DNA from: Microgenomates group bacterium GW2011_GWC1_46_15
Lineage (GTDB): Bacteria; Patescibacteriota; Microgenomatia; UBA1400; UBA12028
Reading direction: 5' to 3'
Assembly (NCBI GenBank): GCA_001002285.1
Contig: LCLX01000001.1
Span: 380,895-421,066, forward strand
DNA length: 40,172 nt
Both the position numbers and the translations under genes were made by a program. Within the stretch, counting starts at the first letter, position 1; each line of letters begins with the position of its first letter. Positions 37,101 through 40,172 of this stretch are shown here, in pieces. The notes beneath the pieces were generated by a model that did not search any database, was not told the origin of the DNA, and saw nothing but the letters and a program-made list of their open reading frames with translations.

Positions 37101-38345
37101 GATGGGTTGTACTGGGATGGTGTAGCTTGGGTTGCTGGCACCGAAACTACAACACGCGTAACAACAGCGGGCGCGCCGGACTGGACATACACATTGACCA
37201 GCCTAGTGGAGGATACCTACACAGTGACCTCGCACGCGGTTGATAACGCAACGAATGTTGAAGATTCGTATGTGCTCACGATTGTGTATGACCTTACATT
37301 ACCCACAGTTTCTTCGAGTATTTCACCCGCGACTCCAGATGGAGCAAATGATTGGTATCTGACTGAGCCAACAATTACTATTACTGGCGCGGATGACATT
37401 CTCTTAAATCATCTAGAGTATCAGTGGAACGGCACAAGTGGAGCATGGACAACGTATTCGGTACCGTTTACAACATTTGGCGAAGGCGGATACACCGTGT
37501 ACTTCCGTGCATTTGACGAAGCAGGAAATGTAAGTCTCGTTGGATCACGGTTGGTAAAGTATGACAAAACCGAGTTGGACAATGGACCGTTGAATGTAAG
37601 CATTAGTCCAAATCCAACCGGCGGTTCCACGGCAACCGTAAAATGGGATGCGGCAAAAGACAACGTTGGCATTTCCAAGTATGAAGTTCAGTGGACGTTG
37701 AATGGCAGTTCGACAGGATACACAGATACGGTAGGATCGAATATCCGCGAGCATGTGATTACCAACTTAACAGAAGGCACATGGACCGTCCGCGTGCGCG
37801 CGTTTGATGACGCCGGACACAATAAAGACGCGACGATCAATGAAGTTGTTGACCGCACCGCCCCCGTAGCCCCAACCCTGAGTTTGACAGGAACGGGTAC
37901 GGGAACAGCAAGCCTCGCATGGAATACAGTTGCGGACGCAACGGACTACATTATCTGGTACGGCGTGACCACGGGAACGTATATTTATGGCGCACGTGTT
38001 GGTAACGTGTCATCGTATACAGTCCAAGGTCTTGGCGCGGGAAGCTACTTCTTTATCGTCCGCGCGGTTGATGCTTCAAATAACCAGAGTGCAAACTCAA
38101 ACGAAGTTTCAACGGGAGCGATTGCAGGGGCGCCTGGAGTTCAGCCTGGAGCGCCAGCGCAGGGATTTGCGCCTGAGGTGCTTGGTAAGACAACAACAGA
38201 AGAGGCAACACCATCACCCTCGCCGACTCAGCTAGGCTCAATTGAAGGTGCACAGACAAACGATTGGGAATGGCTCTGGTGGCTGACACTCACGCTTCCG
38301 GTTGGCGGGGCTCTCTACTTCCTTCTCCGCAGACGAGTGATATAA
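34125..38345 (+). CDS. large secreted multi-Ig-like/FN3-like surface protein with C-terminal membrane anchor
   Basis: GTG start; signal peptide KFFKKLTVLSTIVGLLFQSFIPTVLLAYPAPVAA; module linkers DTTAPT, DLTAPT, DQTGPV, DTTAPT, DLTKPT, DLTLPT, DRTAPV; C-term WEWLWWLTLTLPVGGALYFLLRRRVI. Confidence 0.92.
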   Translation: MKLPRLGLVRKFFKKLTVLSTIVGLLFQSFIPTVLLAYPAPVAAIEMAVSPSVSLQYDSGAHTFALDVFGVSKTSYTLTYQHDGGVTEAVEGTIDASSDVAHASLYAGTCSTGGVCVPHDVQSGTIHVDALYGDTQSYMYDENFSFNNGVFWNEHDRVYTTPKVELNKTYVAPQNGAVTVTFTSLPTNPGTLSIQELTLTEEQKLQLGAISDKAYDITSTMADGTFTYTLTLPVPDLGENSDTLSVASSEDGQRFENVAETQQTFHEEKQEIEVRSLDHFTVFVIRDPSASGVDGAGGSWVNPGNVYVSDNARATVLLNLGATSENLLATGFGLSVPGTAVIEGVEVMIEKSVNTSRTNASKDSLVNLIVGGVVVGNNNAGASYFNNTTDAVTTYGSSSDLWGLTLTPAQVNSGDFGVAYAAQRHPSGSSDQRVRVDHMQVKVYYNTPPTITITSPDGGQIYQGGSAQDITWNANDVDAGALLSVALEYTTDGSTYTPIVSGLANVGSYTWTLPGETSQTVRVRATVSDTEATASDDSDADFIIDTTAPTMTYDGQSPISNAYGWNNTSVTLSWTCSDATSGVINGTVTETLSGEGEDQSATGVCTDNAGNSSSDTQNGIDIDLTAPTGLGTPTSDAATNPTNINIITWTWAVPDSSISTLQKYLWNLSKTLFGIVQSGDTTSDSVTTTIVEGDGEYAFDVQAVDKADNTTAVLTSDSVTLDQTGPVLQSFSSPESDDIYGPGSSIALEASYDETLAPGSTITMELDNGVSVTLDSVSGNTLSGTYIVGTTGSGEDSADLTVSSISSESVMDALGNTRTDSDLPASNIEDTSDLEIDTTAPTNPTLDSTSHSISTWSNDSTVDVEWDGAGDSSGINGYSFEWDTNASTNPDTTLEPAGTTTTSPSLTDGDSHYFHLHTEDAVGNWSDNADLGPFYIDLTKPTSTISDPANTGTGSTTYINSWAGALGGSSADTLASVNSDVNHVDLSIRRSSDGLYWDGVAWVAGTETTTRVTTAGAPDWTYTLTSLVEDTYTVTSHAVDNATNVEDSYVLTIVYDLTLPTVSSSISPATPDGANDWYLTEPTITITGADDILLNHLEYQWNGTSGAWTTYSVPFTTFGEGGYTVYFRAFDEAGNVSLVGSRLVKYDKTELDNGPLNVSISPNPTGGSTATVKWDAAKDNVGISKYEVQWTLNGSSTGYTDTVGSNIREHVITNLTEGTWTVRVRAFDDAGHNKDATINEVVDRTAPVAPTLSLTGTGTGTASLAWNTVADATDYIIWYGVTTGTYIYGARVGNVSSYTVQGLGAGSYFFIVRAVDASNNQSANSNEVSTGAIAGAPGVQPGAPAQGFAPEVLGKTTTEEATPSPSPTQLGSIEGAQTNDWEWLWWLTLTLPVGGALYFLLRRRVI
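35740..37870 (+). repeat. degenerate tandem Ig-like/FN3-like modules (protein-level repeats)
   Basis: Recurring (I/V)D-x-T-x-P-(T/V) linker about every 230-350 nt within the 1406-aa protein; DNA repeat conserved only locally (ctgcgccaacga at about 35764 and 36642). Confidence 0.75.
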
Positions 38346-38359
38346 CACGAACTACAATG

Positions 38360-39334
38360 CTAAGTATTTAAAAAACGTTTGTAATACTCAATTGTCTTTT
38401 TTAATCCCTCTTCGAATGAAATTTTTGGTTCCCAGCCTAATATCGTTTTTGCCTTCGTAATATCTGGCTTCCTTCGCACTGGATCATCGCCGGGCATAGG
38501 CGTAAACACGTACTCGCTTGTTGCGCCGGTAATCTTTTTTACAGCCTCTGCAAGCTCAAGCACGGTTGTTTCATTCGGATTCCCGAGATTGACTGTTTCA
38601 CCTTTTGCCCTGTCAACAGAACCCAGAAGCAAGAATCCGCGAATTAAATCATCAACGTAGCAGAACGACCGCGTTTGTTTGCCGTCGCCATAAATCGTCA
38701 TCGGTTGATTTTTGATTGCCTGTTGGAAAAAGTTGATGGTGACGCGCCCATCTCCAAGACTCATCCGCGGACCATGCGTATTAAAAATGCGGGCGATACG
38801 GACATTCATACCGAAATTGCGGGCATGTACGCCGCAGATCGTTTCACCAAACCGTTTGCCTTCGTCGTAGCATGAACGGACACCATTCGGATTGACGTTT
38901 CCCCAGTAACTCTCTTTTTGCGGATGCTCCAGCGGATTTCCATATGTTTCAGAGGATGAAGCATAGATGAATCGTGCGGATGGCGCGTGAGCTACAAGAT
39001 ACTGCAGAATATTGTGCGTTCCCATTGAGTTCACGAGGTATGTTTCTACGGGGTGTTTTTGATAGTGTGGCGGGCTTGCGGGAGAAGCAAGATGGAACAC
39101 AGCATCGGGAAGAAATCCGCTTGGCAAGTATGCCTCCGGCGAAGTAATCGCATCGGCTTCCACAAACGTAAACTGCTGATTTTTGCGCGCATCAGAAAGA
39201 TTTTCTTTGTTTCCGGTGATGAAGTTATCTACGCCAAGCACCGTTGCGCCAGCTTGAAGAAGCGCATCACAGAGATGGGAGCCTAAGAACCCGGCGGCAC
39301 CGGTCACAAGAACGCGGAGGTTGGTGTATTCCAT
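38360..39334 (-). CDS. UDP-glucuronate decarboxylase-like NAD-dependent epimerase/dehydratase
   Basis: RVLVTGAAGFLGSHLCDALLQAGATVLGVDNFITGNKENL, FIYASSSETYGNPLEHPQKESYWGNVNPNGVRSCYDEGKRFGE, IARIFNTHGPRMSLGDGRVTINFFQQAI. Confidence 0.92.
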   Translation of the reverse strand: MEYTNLRVLVTGAAGFLGSHLCDALLQAGATVLGVDNFITGNKENLSDARKNQQFTFVEADAITSPEAYLPSGFLPDAVFHLASPASPPHYQKHPVETYLVNSMGTHNILQYLVAHAPSARFIYASSSETYGNPLEHPQKESYWGNVNPNGVRSCYDEGKRFGETICGVHARNFGMNVRIARIFNTHGPRMSLGDGRVTINFFQQAIKNQPMTIYGDGKQTRSFCYVDDLIRGFLLLGSVDRAKGETVNLGNPNETTVLELAEAVKKITGATSEYVFTPMPGDDPVRRKPDITKAKTILGWEPKISFEEGLKKTIEYYKRFLNT

Positions 39335-39340
39335 GGGGAT

Positions 39341-39349
39341 ATCTTAGCA
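39341..39349 (-). promoter_or_regulatory. extended -10 element TGCTAAGAT, 6 nt upstream of the ATG at 39334
   Basis: Reverse complement of atcttagca; no Shine-Dalgarno between it and the ATG. Confidence 0.45.
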
Positions 39350-39366
39350 TGAAACCTGTGTTTCAT
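39349..39366. repeat. perfect 7-bp inverted repeat ATGAAAC-CTGT-GTTTCAT
   Basis: Read directly; lies in the 58-nt gap between the NUDIX stop and the epimerase start. Confidence 0.8.
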
Positions 39367-39392
39367 ACCTCAGTGATTCAATGAATTTAAAA

Positions 39393-39902
39393 TCATCCCA
39401 CAAGAAAATCCTCAACATATTTCTTGAGCGTAGCGTACTGTAATGAGAAAACTTTATTGGGGTATCTATCCAAAAAATCCTTCAACTCAGTCAAATCTAG
39501 CCACCGTGGATCCCGAGCCTCTTTGATATTCATCTTTACCTCACCCACCACCTCACATCGAAATACAAACCCATACCAAGGTAAACCGCCATTCGTAGAC
39601 AAAACCTGCTGACACAAGTAGGGACGAAAAGCGAGCGATCGATCTCCTTTCCGATTTTCCATCACATCAGTTATAACATCGTCTAGAATATGCACAACCC
39701 GTAAACCAGTTTCTTCAAAAACCTCTCTTTTTAGAGCATCATACACATTTTCATAAGATTCTATCCCACCCGCTGGTATCTCAAGTGTGTCTACATAATA
39801 AGGAGAACTGGTAGGTTTATTTCGTGTTTGAACAAACACCTGCCTTTTCCCATTATGGGTGCGCTCCAACAAGGCTGACACAACTATTCGAGGTTGATTC
39901 AT
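39393..39902 (-). CDS. NUDIX hydrolase
   Basis: Full Nudix box GGIESYENVYDALKREVFEETGL (G-x5-E-x7-R-E-x2-E-E-x-G). Start at 39902 with SD AAGGGA preferred over 39923. Confidence 0.93.
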   Translation of the reverse strand: MNQPRIVVSALLERTHNGKRQVFVQTRNKPTSSPYYVDTLEIPAGGIESYENVYDALKREVFEETGLRVVHILDDVITDVMENRKGDRSLAFRPYLCQQVLSTNGGLPWYGFVFRCEVVGEVKMNIKEARDPRWLDLTELKDFLDRYPNKVFSLQYATLKKYVEDFLVG

Positions 39903-39903
39903 T

Positions 39904-40077
39904 TCAATATCCCTTTTGTGCAAGCAATCTCATAAATGTTGCAGGCACACCATTCCACTTCTCCTGCCTATCTTGCAAGTTCAGTATACCCCACCGCATC
40001 GTTTCACAAAGCTGTTTCGCAAACCGACAAGTCCAAACACGCCGCAAATGCCCCTCTTCCTCTTCATCAATGACCAA
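39904..40077 (-). CDS. small ORF of unknown function (about 57 aa, TTG start assumed), upstream-adjacent to NUDIX gene
   Basis: Open frame LVIDEEEEGHLRRVWTCRFAKQLCETMRWGILNLQDRQEKWNGVPATFMRLLAQKGY*, with its stop directly upstream of the NUDIX ATG (TGAAATG). Below the length cutoff of the ORF track; start codon uncertain. Confidence 0.35.
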   Translation of the reverse strand: MVIDEEEEGHLRRVWTCRFAKQLCETMRWGILNLQDRQEKWNGVPATFMRLLAQKGY

Positions 40078-40113
40078 GGGGCTAGTAAACTTAAAGCGGT
40101 ATAATAAGCCGCA

Positions 40114-40172
40114 ATGTCTTCATTAATCAATCTAAATAAGTATTACAAACATTCTCACATTTCGAAAGCTAA
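40114..40172 (+). CDS. start of a CDS running off the window (MSSLINLNKYYKHSHISKA...)
   Basis: ATG at 40114 preceded by TATAAT at 40100-40105; frame open to window end; only 19 codons visible. Confidence 0.4.
   Translation, partial: MSSLINLNKYYKHSHISKA

Noticed and set aside
35740-37870. Possible CRISPR or DNA tandem repeat array
   Set aside because: Periodicity is at protein level (Ig-like linkers); DNA units are not conserved enough and there are no spacer/repeat units.
1-40172. tRNA, rRNA, transposase, integrase, CRISPR-Cas or defence genes
   Set aside because: None recognised by reading; the window is almost fully coding with small gaps. A tRNAscan/Infernal run would be needed to exclude small RNAs.

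Overview
The window is a dense, about 42 kb-scale cell-surface glycan locus, probably from a Patescibacteria/CPR-like genome (inference from architecture and C-terminal surface-protein features; not proven). Block 1 (+ strand, 3-19056) is a tightly packed run of 20 genes: a partial RmlD-like reductase, two GT4 glycosyltransferases, four methyltransferases, WecB/WecC (UDP-ManNAcA), an alpha/alpha-barrel protein, a CDP-glycerol/KpsC-like GT-B, a NodB-like protein, and a nonulosonic (legionaminic-type) acid cassette made of NeuA, SDR, NeuB, NeuC-like, LbH acyltransferase, DegT aminotransferase and a 4,6-dehydratase. Block 2 (- strand, 29362-19035) has a Wzx-like flippase, a methyltransferase, large GT-C-like membrane proteins, a GT2 and a Wzm/Wzt ABC exporter. 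Block 3 (+ strand, 29366-38345) has a GT2 and a GT4 that each carry a similar-looking inserted domain, a GT-C-like protein, and a 1406-aa multi-Ig surface protein with a C-terminal membrane anchor and its own near-consensus promoter. The right end has a UDP-glucuronate-decarboxylase-like epimerase and a NUDIX hydrolase (- strand). The observations I rate highest are the inserted domain shared by two different glycosyltransferase folds, the nonulosonic cassette with no obvious dedicated transferase, and several -10-like elements placed 6 nt upstream of ATGs that lack a Shine-Dalgarno (possible leaderless promoters). All family calls come from reading motifs by eye; no database search was run.
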